Origin: Microbacterium sp. cf332
GTDB taxonomy: Bacteria; Actinomycetota; Actinomycetes; Actinomycetales; Microbacteriaceae
DNA: 64,000 nucleotides
Reading direction: 5' to 3'
Assembly: GCF_900102175.1 (NCBI RefSeq)
Contig: NZ_FNKN01000001.1
Location: forward strand, 62,001 to 126,000
Made by a program: the position numbers and the translations under genes. Shown in pieces: positions 50,363-59,320 of the stretch (its first letter is position 1; each line of letters starts with the position of its first letter). A model generated the notes under the pieces. It was given only the letters and a program-made list of their open reading frames with translations. It was not told the origin of the DNA and did not search any database.

Positions 50363-50385
50363 CGACCCTCGGCGCGAAGCGCAGC

Positions 50386-50444
50386 GGTCACTGACCTCTC
50401 GAGGTCACTGAACGCTGGAGGTCACTGAACGCTGGAGGTCACTG
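50386..50444 (+). repeat. 17-bp tandem repeat over the greA stop codon
   Basis: GGTCACTG starts at 50386, 50403, 50420 and 50437, an exact 17-bp period; units 2 and 3 are identical over 17 bp and unit 1 differs in the second half. The greA stop codon lies in the last unit. The first two units form a TGACCT/AGGTCA hairpin that may end transcription between the convergent ilvA and greA genes. Confidence 0.85.
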
Positions 50445-50930
50445 GCCGGAGTAGGTCTCGACCTTGACGATCTCGACGGGGATGTCGCGCCCGTTGGGTG
50501 CGGTGTACGAGGTCTTCTCGCCCTCCTTGAGGCCGAGGATGGCGGCGCCGAGAGGTGACGCCTCGCTGTAGACGTCGAGCTCGGAGCCCGCAGCGATCTC
50601 GCGGCTGCCGAGCAGGAACACCTCTTCGCCGCCCGCGACGATCGCCGTGACGACGGTGCCCGAGAGCACCGTGCCGTCGGACTCGGGGGCCTCGCCGACC
50701 GTGGCGTCCTTGAGCAGCTGCTGCAGCGTGCGGATGCGGGCCTCCTGCTTGCCCTGCTCGTCCTTCGCGGCGTGGTAGCCGCCGTTCTCCTTGAGGTCGC
50801 CCTCCTCGCGTGCGGCCTCGATGCGCTTCGCGATCTCTTCGCGGCCGGTCGTCGAGAGGTGTTCGAGCTCCGCGACGAGCCGGTCGTAGGCGTCCTGCGT
50901 GAGGAAGGTGACGGGAGCGTCGTTCGACAT
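50439..50930 (-). CDS. greA: Transcription elongation factor GreA
   Basis: A 163-residue factor that rescues backtracked RNA polymerase by stimulating transcript cleavage. The N-terminal coiled coil (about 8-80) carries the acidic tip at REEGDLKENGGYHAAKDEQ, and the C-terminal FKBP-like domain ends with VEIVKVETYSGQ. AAGGAGATCCC precedes the ATG. The stop codon lies in a 17-bp tandem repeat. Order greA-DUF4307 is kept from mycobacteria. Confidence 0.96.
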   Translation of the reverse strand: MSNDAPVTFLTQDAYDRLVAELEHLSTTGREEIAKRIEAAREEGDLKENGGYHAAKDEQGKQEARIRTLQQLLKDATVGEAPESDGTVLSGTVVTAIVAGGEEVFLLGSREIAAGSELDVYSEASPLGAAILGLKEGEKTSYTAPNGRDIPVEIVKVETYSGQ

Positions 50931-51014
50931 GGGATCTCCTTGCACTGGTGCGGCGCACAGCCGCCTATGGCGAACGCCCCGGCATCCGACCGGGGCGCAC
51001 AAGAAACACCTAGA

Positions 51015-51410
51015 CTACGGGATCCAGCAAGACGTCGCCAAACCGTTCGTCGCCTCGGCCACGGTGGGGATCGTCTCGGTGAAGGTGCGGGTCAGCCCGG
51101 CGTCGGCGGGGTACTCGACGACGCGCCACCCGACGACGCCGTGTTCGGTGTCCTGCGCCTCGAGCGTGCAGGCGAGGGGTTTGTCGCGGGCTCCGCTGAC
51201 CTGGAACGAGACGACGACCGAACGCTTGTCGACCACGTGGAATCCGGTGGAGTCCATGTCGACCGACTCGATCGCGCCGCTCACCGTGGACCAGCCGAGC
51301 AGGCCGACCAGTCCGAGGCCGACGACGGCGCCGGATCCGATCAGCAGCCGCCGCGAACGCTTCTCGCGCGTGCGCCCGTAGCGCTGGTCGAGCTTGAGCT
51401 GCGTGGTCAT
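51015..51410 (-). CDS. DUF4307 membrane protein
   Basis: A 131-residue protein with a short basic N-terminus (LDQRYGRTREKRSRR), one membrane helix (about 23-43) and a small extracytoplasmic beta domain containing two Cys near the end (PLACTLEAQD and TSCWIP), which could form a disulfide. The family is conserved in actinobacteria next to greA; its function is not known. ATG 51410 has GGAG about 9 nt upstream. It is divergent from the small gene at 51490. Confidence 0.88.
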   Translation of the reverse strand: MTTQLKLDQRYGRTREKRSRRLLIGSGAVVGLGLVGLLGWSTVSGAIESVDMDSTGFHVVDKRSVVVSFQVSGARDKPLACTLEAQDTEHGVVGWRVVEYPADAGLTRTFTETIPTVAEATNGLATSCWIP

Positions 51411-51489
51411 GGCGCGGTCTCCGGGGCGGTTCGGTCGGGATTAGGCTGGAGGTTCCAGGCTAAGCGCTTCCCGCGCAGATCGAGGAACC

Positions 51490-51735
51490 ATGAACTCCCT
51501 CCTGTGGATCACGTCGGCGGCGACACCGATTCCCGAGATCACGGTCGACCCCACGGCGGTGACGCCCGGCCCGTGGGGGTTCGGTGCGATCGTCGTCCTG
51601 ACCCTCGCCGTCGTCCTGCTTCTGCTCGACATGCTGCGCCGGGTGCGCCGCGGTCGCTACCGCGCCGAGGTGCGGGAGCAGCTCGACGAGGAAGACGCCG
51701 CCGCGCGCAGCGAACGGGACGCCGACACCCGCTGA
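51490..51735 (+). CDS. Small single-pass membrane protein of unknown function
   Basis: An 81-residue protein: an N-terminal Thr/Pro-rich extracytoplasmic part (1-28), one membrane helix (about 29-50, FGAIVVLTLAVVLLLLDML) and a charged C-terminal end rich in Arg/Glu/Asp. GAGGA lies 5 nt before the ATG; a TAGGCT -10 box lies near 51444. In mycobacteria a similar short gene follows mca, the mycothiol conjugate amidase gene, at this place; mca itself is not present here. No function can be named. Confidence 0.75.
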   Translation: MNSLLWITSAATPIPEITVDPTAVTPGPWGFGAIVVLTLAVVLLLLDMLRRVRRGRYRAEVREQLDEEDAAARSERDADTR

Positions 51736-51757
51736 CAATGTCGTGGGCGGGCTGTTC

Positions 51758-52483
51758 TCAGCCGGCGTGGTAGGCCGGTTCGAGGGCGATCAACAGGCTC
51801 GCGGTCCAGTGGCACAGGAACGCCAGGACCGTGCACACGTGGAAGATCTCGTGGAAGCCGAAGTGCCCCGGCCACGGGTTGGGCTTCTTCAGGGCGTAGA
51901 CCACGGCTCCGCCGCTGTAAAGCAGTCCGCCGATGATGACGAGGGTCATCATGGCGACGTTCGCCTCGAACAGGGGAACGATGTACATCACGGCCGCCCA
52001 GCCGAGCACGAGATAGAGCGCGACGTACAGCCAGCGGGGGGCGTTGATCCAGAACACGCGGAACAGGATCCCCGCGACGGCCCCCGACCACACCAGCGAG
52101 AGCAGCAGCACCGTCTGATCCGTCGGCAGGGCCAGCACGGCGAGCGGCGTATAGGTGCCGGCGATCAGCAGCAGGATGTTCGCGTGATCGATGCGCTTGA
52201 GGATCGCCTTGGCCCGAGGCTTCCAGTCGAAGCGGTGATAGAGCGCCGAATTGCCGAACAGCAGCAGGGATGTGGCCATGAAGACGGCGCTCGCCCACTT
52301 CGCGGGCTCGCCCTGCGCGAGGACGATCAGCACGATGCCCGCCGCGATGGCGACCGGGAACGTCGCGGCGTGGATCCAGCCTCGCCACGTGGGGCGGAGC
52401 TCGATCTGAGCGCTGGCAGCGGCGGCGTCCAACAGGGGCAGCTGGGGCATCTCGGCCCCCTCATCGGATGCGGGTCGGGTCAC
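51758..52483 (-). CDS. trhA: Hemolysin III / TrhA family membrane protein
   Basis: A 241-residue seven-helix membrane protein of the PAQR/hemolysin III superfamily. Conserved residues are SALYHRFDW after TM2, RIDHANI, and the terminal HEIFHV before TM7, the His/Asp set thought to bind a metal. Bacterial members affect membrane lipid homeostasis. GTG 52483 follows a TACGCT -10 box by 6 nt, favouring a leaderless start over the internal Met that begins MPQLPLL. Divergent from uppS, with a shared 63-bp promoter region. Confidence 0.88.
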   Translation of the reverse strand: MTRPASDEGAEMPQLPLLDAAAASAQIELRPTWRGWIHAATFPVAIAAGIVLIVLAQGEPAKWASAVFMATSLLLFGNSALYHRFDWKPRAKAILKRIDHANILLLIAGTYTPLAVLALPTDQTVLLLSLVWSGAVAGILFRVFWINAPRWLYVALYLVLGWAAVMYIVPLFEANVAMMTLVIIGGLLYSGGAVVYALKKPNPWPGHFGFHEIFHVCTVLAFLCHWTASLLIALEPAYHAG

Positions 52484-52546
52484 AACACGAGCGTAAGCGA
52501 CGCCGTATGCCACCGGTCACATGAGGGCGGGGAGTAGCGTAGGGGA
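52484..52546. promoter_or_regulatory. Divergent leaderless promoters of trhA and uppS
   Basis: Minus strand: TACGCT at 52495-52490, six bases, GTG of trhA at 52483. Plus strand: TAGCGT at 52535-52540, six bases (AGGGGA), GTG of uppS at 52547. The AGGGGA is too close to act as a normal ribosome site. Confidence 0.6.
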
Positions 52547-53323
52547 GTGGCTGCGAACCGCGGGCGAGGACCCCTCTACCGACTCTATGCGTCCCGGCTG
52601 CGCCGGCATCTGACGCCCGAGACGGTGCCGCACCACGTCGCGATGATGATCGACGGAAACCGTCGGTGGGCGAGGCAGGCGGGTTACCCGACGCCGGCGG
52701 AGGGCCACCGCGCGGGCGCCGCGAAGATGCACGAGTTCCTCCGCTGGTGCGACGAACTGGGCATCCGCGTCGTCTCGCTCTACCTGCTCTCGCACGACAA
52801 CCTCGCCAAGCGCGACTCGCGCGAGCTCGCCGACCTGCTCGAGATCATCGCCGAGCTCGCCGAGACGCTCTCGAGCGAGCCCGGCTGGCGCGTACAGCAC
52901 GTCGGACGCGCCGCGCAGCTTCCCGACGACCTGGCACGCGTGCTAGTGAAGGCTCAGGAGAGCACGCGGGAGAACACGGGACTCCACGTCAACCTCGCGG
53001 TCGGCTACGGCGGACGCGGCGAGATCGTCGATGCCGTTCGCAGCATCATCACCGCCCACCACGAGCGCGGGGGGTCGCTCGAGGAACTCGCTGAGAGCCT
53101 GACCCCCGAGCAGATCGGCGAGCACCTCTACACGGGCGGACAGGCCGACCCCGACCTGGTCATCCGCACGTCGGGGGAGCAGCGGCTCAGCGACTTCCTG
53201 CTGTGGCAGTCGGCGCACAGCGAGTTCTACTTCGTCGAGGCCCTCGGCCCCGACCTGCGCGAGGTCGACTTCCTGCGCGCGATCCGCGACTTCGCGACGC
53301 GCGACCGCCGCTTCGGCGGCTGA
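52547..53323 (+). CDS. uppS: cis-Prenyltransferase (isoprenyl diphosphate synthase)
   Basis: A 258-residue UppS-family enzyme that extends allylic diphosphates with isopentenyl diphosphate to make polyprenyl carriers for the cell wall. MMIDGNRRWA (33-42) has catalytic Asp36; later SLYLLSHDNLAKR, NLAVGYGGRGEIVDAV and the C-terminal RTSGEQRLSDFLLWQSAHSEFYF are the family signatures. Product chain length (short Z-FPP or long C50/C55) is not decided by what can be read. Leaderless GTG start. In mycobacteria the hemolysin III gene neighbour is the same. Confidence 0.94.
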   Translation: MAANRGRGPLYRLYASRLRRHLTPETVPHHVAMMIDGNRRWARQAGYPTPAEGHRAGAAKMHEFLRWCDELGIRVVSLYLLSHDNLAKRDSRELADLLEIIAELAETLSSEPGWRVQHVGRAAQLPDDLARVLVKAQESTRENTGLHVNLAVGYGGRGEIVDAVRSIITAHHERGGSLEELAESLTPEQIGEHLYTGGQADPDLVIRTSGEQRLSDFLLWQSAHSEFYFVEALGPDLREVDFLRAIRDFATRDRRFGG

Positions 53324-53513
53324 GCGCGGCGCCACGCCCCGAGAGTTCATCCGCCGGAAATGTTCGGCGGCGTGTCGCGCTGGCGCGTCGTTGGGACCCC
53401 GCCGTACTGTCATCGCAACGGGCACGGTGCCCGTTCGAGTCGGCCTTCTCACGACTCGTGACCCACGGTCGACTCGTGTAATCGGGTGAGACACCCGAGG
53501 CGGGGAGTGGGTT

Positions 53514-54869
53514 GTGGCCGCACGAGCAACAGAGCAGCAGCGTCACGTCAACCACAGCGGGCGTGACGAGCTCGATCAGGAGCTCCGCACCTATGTGCTC
53601 GACACATCGGTGCTGCTGAGCGATCCGCGGGCGCTGTTCCGCTTCGCCGAGCATTCGGTCGTCGTGCCCGTCGTGGTCGTGACCGAGCTCGAGGCCAAAC
53701 GCCACGACCCCGAGATCGGGTACTTCGCACGCCAGGCGCTGCGTCACCTCGACGACCTGCGGGTCGAGCACGGGCGCCTCGACTTCCCGGTTCCGGTCGG
53801 CGACGGCGGCACGCTGCGAGTGGAGCTCACCAACACCGACCCGTCGGTGCTGCCCGCCGGGATGCGGCTCGGCGACAACGACACGCGCATCCTCGCCGTC
53901 GCGATGCACCTCGCGCAGGAGGGACAGCCGGTGACGGTCGTGTCGAAGGACCTGCCCATGCGCGTGAAGGCGGCGTCGCTCGGCATCAGCGCCGAGGAGT
54001 ACCTGGCCGAGCAGGCCGTCGACTCGGGGTGGACCGGCATCGCCAACATCCACCTCTCGGGCGACGAGATGAGCGACCTCTACGAGAGCGAGGTCGCCAC
54101 GAGCGACCTCGTACGGGGGGTGCCCGTGAACACCGGACTGGTCATCCACTCCGAGCGCGGCTCGGCGCTGGGCCGTGTGACGGGCAACGCCTCGTTCCGC
54201 CTCGTCCGAGGCGACCGCGACGTCTTCGGGCTCCACGGCCGATCGGCCGAGCAGCGCATCGCGATCGACCTGCTGCTCGACTCGGACGTCGGAATCGTGT
54301 CGCTGGGCGGCCGCGCGGGCACCGGCAAGTCCGCCCTGGCGCTGTGCGCCGCCCTCGAGTCGGTACTCGAGCGTCAGCAGCAGAAGAAGATCATCGTGTT
54401 CCGCCCGCTGTTCGCCGTCGGCGGCCAGGACCTCGGGTACCTGCCCGGCGACGCGCAGGAGAAGATGAACCCCTGGGGGCAGGCGATCTTCGACACGCTC
54501 GGTTCGGTGGTCTCGGGCAACGTCGTCGAGGAGATCATCGCGCGGGGGCTGCTCGAGGTGCTGCCGCTCACGCATATCCGCGGACGTTCGCTGCACGACG
54601 CGTTCGTGATCGTCGATGAGGCCCAGTCGCTCGAGCGCAACGTGCTGCTCACCGTGCTGAGCCGCATCGGGCAGAACTCGCGCGTCGTCCTCACCCACGA
54701 CGTCGGCCAGCGCGACAACCTGCGGGTCGGCCGCCACGACGGCATCGCGTCCGTGATCGAGACGCTCAAGGGCCACGATCTGTTCGGGCACGTCACGCTG
54801 ACACGATCCGAGCGCTCGGCGATCGCCGCCCTCGTGACGGACCTGCTCGAGGCCGGCGAGCTGAGCTGA
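53514..54869 (+). CDS. phoH: PIN-PhoH family protein (PhoH2-type RNA helicase/RNase)
   Basis: A 451-residue fusion. The N-terminal PIN domain (about 25-165) starts [13 protein letters not shown], with acidic residues Asp30, the Glu in VVTELEAKR, and LGDNDTRIL. The C-terminal PhoH ATPase has Walker A GRAGTGKS (265-272) and Walker B VIVDEAQ (about 365-371). This fused form unwinds and cuts RNA and in mycobacteria is paired with a small phoAT gene. In the 190-bp gap upstream I see no convincing small antitoxin frame with a ribosome site. GTG 53514 has GGGGAG upstream. Confidence 0.93.
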   Translation: MAARATEQQRHVNHSGRDELDQELRTYVLDTSVLLSDPRALFRFAEHSVVVPVVVVTELEAKRHDPEIGYFARQALRHLDDLRVEHGRLDFPVPVGDGGTLRVELTNTDPSVLPAGMRLGDNDTRILAVAMHLAQEGQPVTVVSKDLPMRVKAASLGISAEEYLAEQAVDSGWTGIANIHLSGDEMSDLYESEVATSDLVRGVPVNTGLVIHSERGSALGRVTGNASFRLVRGDRDVFGLHGRSAEQRIAIDLLLDSDVGIVSLGGRAGTGKSALALCAALESVLERQQQKKIIVFRPLFAVGGQDLGYLPGDAQEKMNPWGQAIFDTLGSVVSGNVVEEIIARGLLEVLPLTHIRGRSLHDAFVIVDEAQSLERNVLLTVLSRIGQNSRVVLTHDVGQRDNLRVGRHDGIASVIETLKGHDLFGHVTLTRSERSAIAALVTDLLEAGELS

Positions 54870-54878
54870 CGCGCCGCT

Positions 54879-54904
54879 GAGCCCGGGCCCGCCGGGGCCG
54901 GCTC
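54879..54904. terminator. Hairpin between phoH and the convergent response regulator gene
   Basis: GAGCC and GGCCC on the left pair with GGGCC and GGCTC on the right, with a 2-nt bulge, in the 57-bp convergent gap. No T-run is present. Confidence 0.4.
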
Positions 54905-54926
54905 CGACCGCGTGTCGGGGCTGGCC

Positions 54927-55580
54927 TCAGTCCCAGCGGTAACCCTCGCCGCGGACGGTCGCGATACGCGACGCGCCGACCTTGCCTCGGAGGTAGCGCA
55001 CGTACACGTCGACGACGTTGGAGCCGGGGTCGAAGTCGAGCTCCCAGACCCGGCTGAGGAGAGTCTCGCGGCTCAGCACCTCGCCCGCGTGCCGCAGGAA
55101 CTGCTCGGCGAGGGCGAACTCCCGGGCCGAGAGGTCGATGTCCTGTCCGTCGACGGTCGCTCGCCGGGTGAGCATGTCGAGGGTGACGCCGTCGCGCGTC
55201 AGGACGGTCGCAGGACCGGCGCTCTCACGCAGACGCGAGCGGACGCGCGCCAGCAGTTCCGCCACGACGAACGGCTTCGGCACGTAGTCGCTGGCGCCCG
55301 CGTCGAGCGCCTCCACGGTGTCGCTCGTGCCGCTGCGGGCGGTGAGCATGATGACGGGGACCGCCGACCCCGACGAGCGGATGCGGCGCAGGACGTCGAA
55401 GCCGTCGATGCCCGGGAGGCCCACGTCGAGGATGACGAGATCGATGTCGTCCGAGCTCATGAGCTCGAGCGCGGTCTCGCCGTCCTCGGCGGCGACGGGT
55501 TCGAGACCCTCCGCGCGCAGGGCGCGCTCGAGGAGCCCGATGATGTGAGGCTCGTCGTCGACGAGCAGGACGCGGGTCAT
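54927..55580 (-). CDS. OmpR family response regulator
   Basis: A 217-residue regulator. Receiver residues: Asp8/Asp9, phosphoacceptor Asp52 in VILDVGLPGIDG, Thr80 and Lys102. C-terminal winged helix with DLSAREFALAEQFLRHAGEVLSRETLL and recognition helix VVDVYVRYLRGKV, ending GEGYRWD. It lies directly downstream of its kinase with a 4-bp overlap (ATGA). Genes under its control are unknown; I see no phased repeat in front of the kinase. Confidence 0.93.
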   Translation of the reverse strand: MTRVLLVDDEPHIIGLLERALRAEGLEPVAAEDGETALELMSSDDIDLVILDVGLPGIDGFDVLRRIRSSGSAVPVIMLTARSGTSDTVEALDAGASDYVPKPFVVAELLARVRSRLRESAGPATVLTRDGVTLDMLTRRATVDGQDIDLSAREFALAEQFLRHAGEVLSRETLLSRVWELDFDPGSNVVDVYVRYLRGKVGASRIATVRGEGYRWD

Positions 55581-56551
55581 CCGATCTCCTTGCGCTGCAG
55601 GACGACCTCGTCCGCGCGGACCGGCGACGGCAGACGCCGGGCGGAGCGGAGCGGGATCGTGATGGTGAAGGTGGCGCCGCCGCCGGCCGTCTCGGTGACG
55701 GCGCACGAGCCGCCGTGGCCCTTGGCGATGGCGTCAACGATGGCGAGCCCGAGGCCCGACCCGCCCGCCGAACGTCGCCGACCACCGCGGTCGAAGCGGC
55801 GGAAGATGCGATGCCGGGCCGCAGGCGGGATGCCGGGACCGTGGTCGCGCACCCAGAGGTGCAGGGCACCCGCGTAGACGCCGCTGCCGAGCTCGATCGC
55901 GGTGCCGGGAGGGGTGTGTTTCGCGGCGTTGTCGGCGAGCTGGAGCCAGGCCTGCAGCAGGCGGTCGGCGTCGCCGTGCACGATCGCCCGGTGCGACGCC
56001 TCGACCCGCCAGTCGTGCCCGGGGATGACGGTGACGAGGTCGACGACGCGTTGCGTGAGACTCTCGACGTCGACGTCGTCCATCGCGAACCGCTCGCCCT
56101 CGACCGAGGCGAGCAGGTCGATGTCGCCGATGAGGCGGGTCATGCGATCGAGCTCGGCGACGGCGATGTCGCGCACCGCGTCGACGTCGGCCGGATCGGC
56201 GGAATCGACCAGCTCGAGGTGTCCGCGGACGATGGCTATCGGCGTCTTCAGCTCGTGGCGCACGTCGTCGAGCAGTCGCCGCTGCGCCTCGACGGCCGCG
56301 TCGAACGCATCTTGTGCGGCCGCCTCTCGGGGTGGTGTGGCCAGCAGGGGCCAGCCGACGAGCCAGACGGTGACGAGCGTGCCGCCGGCGACCAGAGCGT
56401 AGACCGCGATGACCGGCCAGGGCAGGTCGGCGTCGAGCAGCAGGAAGACCAGCAGCGCGCCGATCGCCACCACGACGAAGCCGGCGCACACGACGACCAG
56501 GAGTATCCCCAGGATGCGTGCGCGCCGGGCTTCCGACCGCGACGGGTTCAC
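55577..56551 (-). CDS. Two-component sensor histidine kinase
   Basis: A 324-residue kinase. Two membrane helices (about 13-40 and 46-70) with almost no loop between them, so it likely senses through the membrane. The H-box RRLLDDVRHELKTPIAIV has His99; the ATPase domain shows the N-box LADNAAKHTPPG, G1 DHGPGIPP and G2 GSGLGLAIV. GTG 56551 follows GATAAT by 6 nt; the box covers the fumC stop codon. It could be transcribed alone or by read-through from fumC, 10 bp upstream. Confidence 0.9.
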   Translation of the reverse strand: MNPSRSEARRARILGILLVVVCAGFVVVAIGALLVFLLLDADLPWPVIAVYALVAGGTLVTVWLVGWPLLATPPREAAAQDAFDAAVEAQRRLLDDVRHELKTPIAIVRGHLELVDSADPADVDAVRDIAVAELDRMTRLIGDIDLLASVEGERFAMDDVDVESLTQRVVDLVTVIPGHDWRVEASHRAIVHGDADRLLQAWLQLADNAAKHTPPGTAIELGSGVYAGALHLWVRDHGPGIPPAARHRIFRRFDRGGRRRSAGGSGLGLAIVDAIAKGHGGSCAVTETAGGGATFTITIPLRSARRLPSPVRADEVVLQRKEIG

Positions 56552-56557
56552 CCTCCG

Positions 56558-56563
56558 ATTATC
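56558..56563 (-). promoter_or_regulatory. -10 box of the leaderless histidine kinase gene
   Basis: Minus-strand GATAAT, six bases, GTG at 56551. The box overlaps the TGA of fumC by two bases, so the kinase promoter lies within the end of that gene. Confidence 0.55.
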
Positions 56564-57956
56564 AACCAGGGTGGGTCATCGAGAGCAGGTCCAACTTCTC
56601 GTCGAGCTGCGCCTCGGTGAGATCGCCGCGCTCGACGTAGCCGAGGTCGATGACGGCCTCACGCACCGTGATCCCCTTGGCGACGGAATGCTTGGCGATC
56701 TTCGCGGCCGCCTCGTAGCCGATGAGCTTGTTGAGCGGGGTCACGATCGAGGGAGACATGCCCGCGAAGGCCGCGGCACGCTCGACATTGGCCTGGAGCC
56801 CGGCGACGGTCTTGTCCGCGAGGACCCGGACGGCGTTCGAGAGCAGCCGGATCGACTCGAGCAGTGCGGTTCCCATGACCGGGATGGCCACGTTCAGCTC
56901 GAACGAGCCCGACGCGCCGGCCCAGGCGACGGTCGCGTCGTTGCCGATGACGCGCGCCGAGACCATCAGCACGGCCTCGGGGACGACCGGGTTGACCTTG
57001 CCCGGCATGATCGACGAGCCCGGCTGCAGGTCGGGGATGTGCAGCTCGCCGAGGCCGGTGTTGGGGCCCGAGCCCATCCAGCGGATGTCGTTGTTGATCT
57101 TCGTCAGCGACACGGCGATGGTGCGGAGGGCACCGGAGGCCTCGACGAGCCCGTCGCGGTTGGCCTGAGCCTCGAAGTGGTCCTTCGCCTCGGTGATGGG
57201 CAGCTCGGTCTCGGCGGCGAGCAGCTCGATGACCTTCTGCGGGAACCCGAGCGGCGTGTTGATGCCGGTGCCGACGGCGGTGCCGCCGAGGGGGACCTCG
57301 CCGACGCGGGGCAGCACGGACTGCACGCGCTCGATGCCCAGACGCATCTGGCGGGCGTAGCCGCCGAACTCTTGACCGAGGGTCACGGGGGTCGCATCCA
57401 TCAGGTGGGTGCGACCGGACTTGACGACGTCCTTCCATTCCTCCGCCTTCGTCTCGAACGCGACCGCGATGTGATCGAGGGCGGGGATGAGGTCGTCGAT
57501 GAGGGCCTGGGTCACGGCGATGTGAACCGACGTCGGGAAGACGTCGTTCGACGACTGCGATGCGTTGACGTGGTCGTTGGGGTGCACCGTGCTGCCGAGG
57601 GCGCGCGTCGCGAGGGTCGCGAGCACCTCGTTCATGTTCATGTTCGACGACGTCCCGGATCCCGTCTGGTAGGTGTCGACGGGGAAGTGGGCGTCGTGGC
57701 GACCGGTGACGACCTCGTCGGCGGCGTTCGCGATCGCGTCGGCGATGGCGGGATCGAGTGTGCCGAGCTCCTTGTTCGCGAGGGCGGCCGCCTTCTTGAT
57801 GCGCGCGAGCGCGGCGATCTGGCTCGACTCGAGTCCCGAGCCCGAGATCGGGAAGTTCTCGACCGCCCGCTGGGTCTGGGCGGCGTAGAGGGCGTCCTGG
57901 GGGACGCGGACCTCTCCCATGGTGTCGTGCTCGATGCGGTACTCGATGTCGGTCAC
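56562..57956 (-). CDS. fumC: Class II fumarate hydratase
   Basis: A 464-residue homotetrameric fumarase interconverting fumarate and malate in the TCA cycle. Conserved parts are [14 protein letters not shown] (GSGT), [26 protein letters not shown] and the lyase signature [11 protein letters not shown] (about 318-328). GTG 57956 has GAGAGGAA upstream. It lies 48 bp after the carbonic anhydrase gene, in the long leftward run that begins at xseA, and is followed after 10 bp by the kinase gene. Confidence 0.96.
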   Translation of the reverse strand: MTDIEYRIEHDTMGEVRVPQDALYAAQTQRAVENFPISGSGLESSQIAALARIKKAAALANKELGTLDPAIADAIANAADEVVTGRHDAHFPVDTYQTGSGTSSNMNMNEVLATLATRALGSTVHPNDHVNASQSSNDVFPTSVHIAVTQALIDDLIPALDHIAVAFETKAEEWKDVVKSGRTHLMDATPVTLGQEFGGYARQMRLGIERVQSVLPRVGEVPLGGTAVGTGINTPLGFPQKVIELLAAETELPITEAKDHFEAQANRDGLVEASGALRTIAVSLTKINNDIRWMGSGPNTGLGELHIPDLQPGSSIMPGKVNPVVPEAVLMVSARVIGNDATVAWAGASGSFELNVAIPVMGTALLESIRLLSNAVRVLADKTVAGLQANVERAAAFAGMSPSIVTPLNKLIGYEAAAKIAKHSVAKGITVREAVIDLGYVERGDLTEAQLDEKLDLLSMTHPG

Positions 57957-58004
57957 GTCGTCGTTCCTCTCTCGGTGTTTTTTCGTCAGGTATCGATGGT
58001 CGCG

Positions 58005-58682
58005 TCAGGAAGCGGCGTCGTCGTGGACGTCGCCGAGGATGATGGACGGCTCTGCGACGCCTTCGCCCAGGCGGTAGTTCGCCCCGACGATGGCCAGGCG
58101 CCCCTCGGCGACAGCCGTGCTGATCAGTTCGGAGGCGTGCAGCAGCTGGCCGACCGTCTCGCGGAGGTGCTCGCGTCCGACAGCCTCCGCATCGACGTTC
58201 TCGGCGGTGACGCCGTCGGCGGCGCCGGCGCGCAGGACGCGGCGGACAGCCGGGACGATGGGGGAGATCTGACGCCAGATCAGCGGCGGCAGGGCCGGCG
58301 CGTCGACCCCCGTGCTCTCGATCGCCGCGCGGACGGCGCCGCAGGCGTCGTGCCCGAGGACGACGATCAGCGGCACGTTGAGCACGGCCACGGCGTACTC
58401 GAGGCTGCCGACGACCGAGTCGGAGATCACCTGCCCGGCGTTGCGGATGACGAACAGGTCGCCGAGGCCCTCGTCGAAGATGATCTCGGCCGCGAGCCGC
58501 GAGTCGGAGCATCCGAACAGGGCTGCGCGCGGTGTCTGCGAGCCGACGATCTCGTGACGGCGCTCGACGTCCTGGCGCGGATGGCGGGGCGCACCGTCGA
58601 CGAACCGGATGTTGCCGGCGCGCATCTCGTCCCAGGCCTCCTGGGGGGTGGGCGATGCCGGAGCGGCAGCGGTCGAGGTCAT
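58005..58682 (-). CDS. Beta-class carbonic anhydrase
   Basis: A 225-residue zinc enzyme hydrating CO2. Zinc ligands Cys58, His111 and Cys114 with the Asp60-Arg62 pair (CSDSR, HDACG) are all in place; RNAGQVISDSVVGSLEYAV is typical. Overlaps the DUF4245 gene by 4 bp (ATGA), so it is translated with it. It might supply bicarbonate to PEP carboxylase, encoded far away, but that is general reasoning. Confidence 0.94.
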   Translation of the reverse strand: MTSTAAAPASPTPQEAWDEMRAGNIRFVDGAPRHPRQDVERRHEIVGSQTPRAALFGCSDSRLAAEIIFDEGLGDLFVIRNAGQVISDSVVGSLEYAVAVLNVPLIVVLGHDACGAVRAAIESTGVDAPALPPLIWRQISPIVPAVRRVLRAGAADGVTAENVDAEAVGREHLRETVGQLLHASELISTAVAEGRLAIVGANYRLGEGVAEPSIILGDVHDDAAS

Positions 58683-59320
58683 GGGGTCTCCTCCTGCAGT
58701 TCGACGATCTGGGTGGTCAGCGCTCGCGCGGCGGTGCGCACCGTCTCGCCGTCGACCGCTCCGCCGCCGTAGACGAGGATCGTGTCGGCGCCCGCCGTCG
58801 TCGAGAGGGCGTACGAGATGTTGCCGGCCCGGGCCGGGTCGGGGATCTCGAAGACCTGCCAGTCGACGCCGTCGATGCGCTCCGTCGCGGTGGCGCGCGA
58901 GCCGCTGATCTGACGGGAGGCCCAGCCGCTGTCAGCGTCGAAGGCCTGCTGCACGTTGACGTACCCGCTCTCCGGCGCGTAGACGATCTCCCACGTCTGC
59001 ACGTCGTCGCCCGCGAGCTCGGCCTTGTTGACGCGCCACGAGTCGGGTACCTCGGGTGCCACGAGCGTCCGGTCGATCGCCGCACCGACATCGGCGGCGA
59101 CCGCCGCGACGTCGATGCCGGGGCGGTCGGGGACCGAGCCCCGGGGCACCGCGAGGACGATGACCGCGACGACGGCCACCGTCACGATCAGAGCGGCGAT
59201 GAGGTTGCGTGCGGTCTGGCTCGATCGGTAGACACGCGATGACGCGGCCTTGCGCGCCGCGGTCTCGTCGGCGGTCTCGGGACGTCCGAGCTCCGCGACG
59301 ACGCGGCGACCCTGCGCCAT
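58679..59320 (-). CDS. DUF4245 membrane-anchored protein
   Basis: A 213-residue protein with a cytoplasmic N-terminal part, one membrane helix (about 39-58) and an extracytoplasmic domain (SWRVNKAELAG ... YVNVQQAFDADSGWASRQI). The family is limited to actinobacteria and its function is unknown. The start at 59320 overlaps the xseB stop by one base and its end overlaps the carbonic anhydrase start, so the three are translationally coupled. Confidence 0.87.
   Translation of the reverse strand: MAQGRRVVAELGRPETADETAARKAASSRVYRSSQTARNLIAALIVTVAVVAVIVLAVPRGSVPDRPGIDVAAVAADVGAAIDRTLVAPEVPDSWRVNKAELAGDDVQTWEIVYAPESGYVNVQQAFDADSGWASRQISGSRATATERIDGVDWQVFEIPDPARAGNISYALSTTAGADTILVYGGGAVDGETVRTAARALTTQIVELQEETP

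Noticed and set aside
50366-50384. Possible third copy of the palindromic repeat after ilvA
   Set aside because: Only the 11 bases CTCGGCGCGAA match one arm; no second arm or flanking similarity, so chance cannot be excluded.
53324-53513. A small phoAT-like antitoxin gene upstream of phoH
   Set aside because: Short frames exist, but none has a ribosome site plus plausible composition; the region is better left as non-coding.
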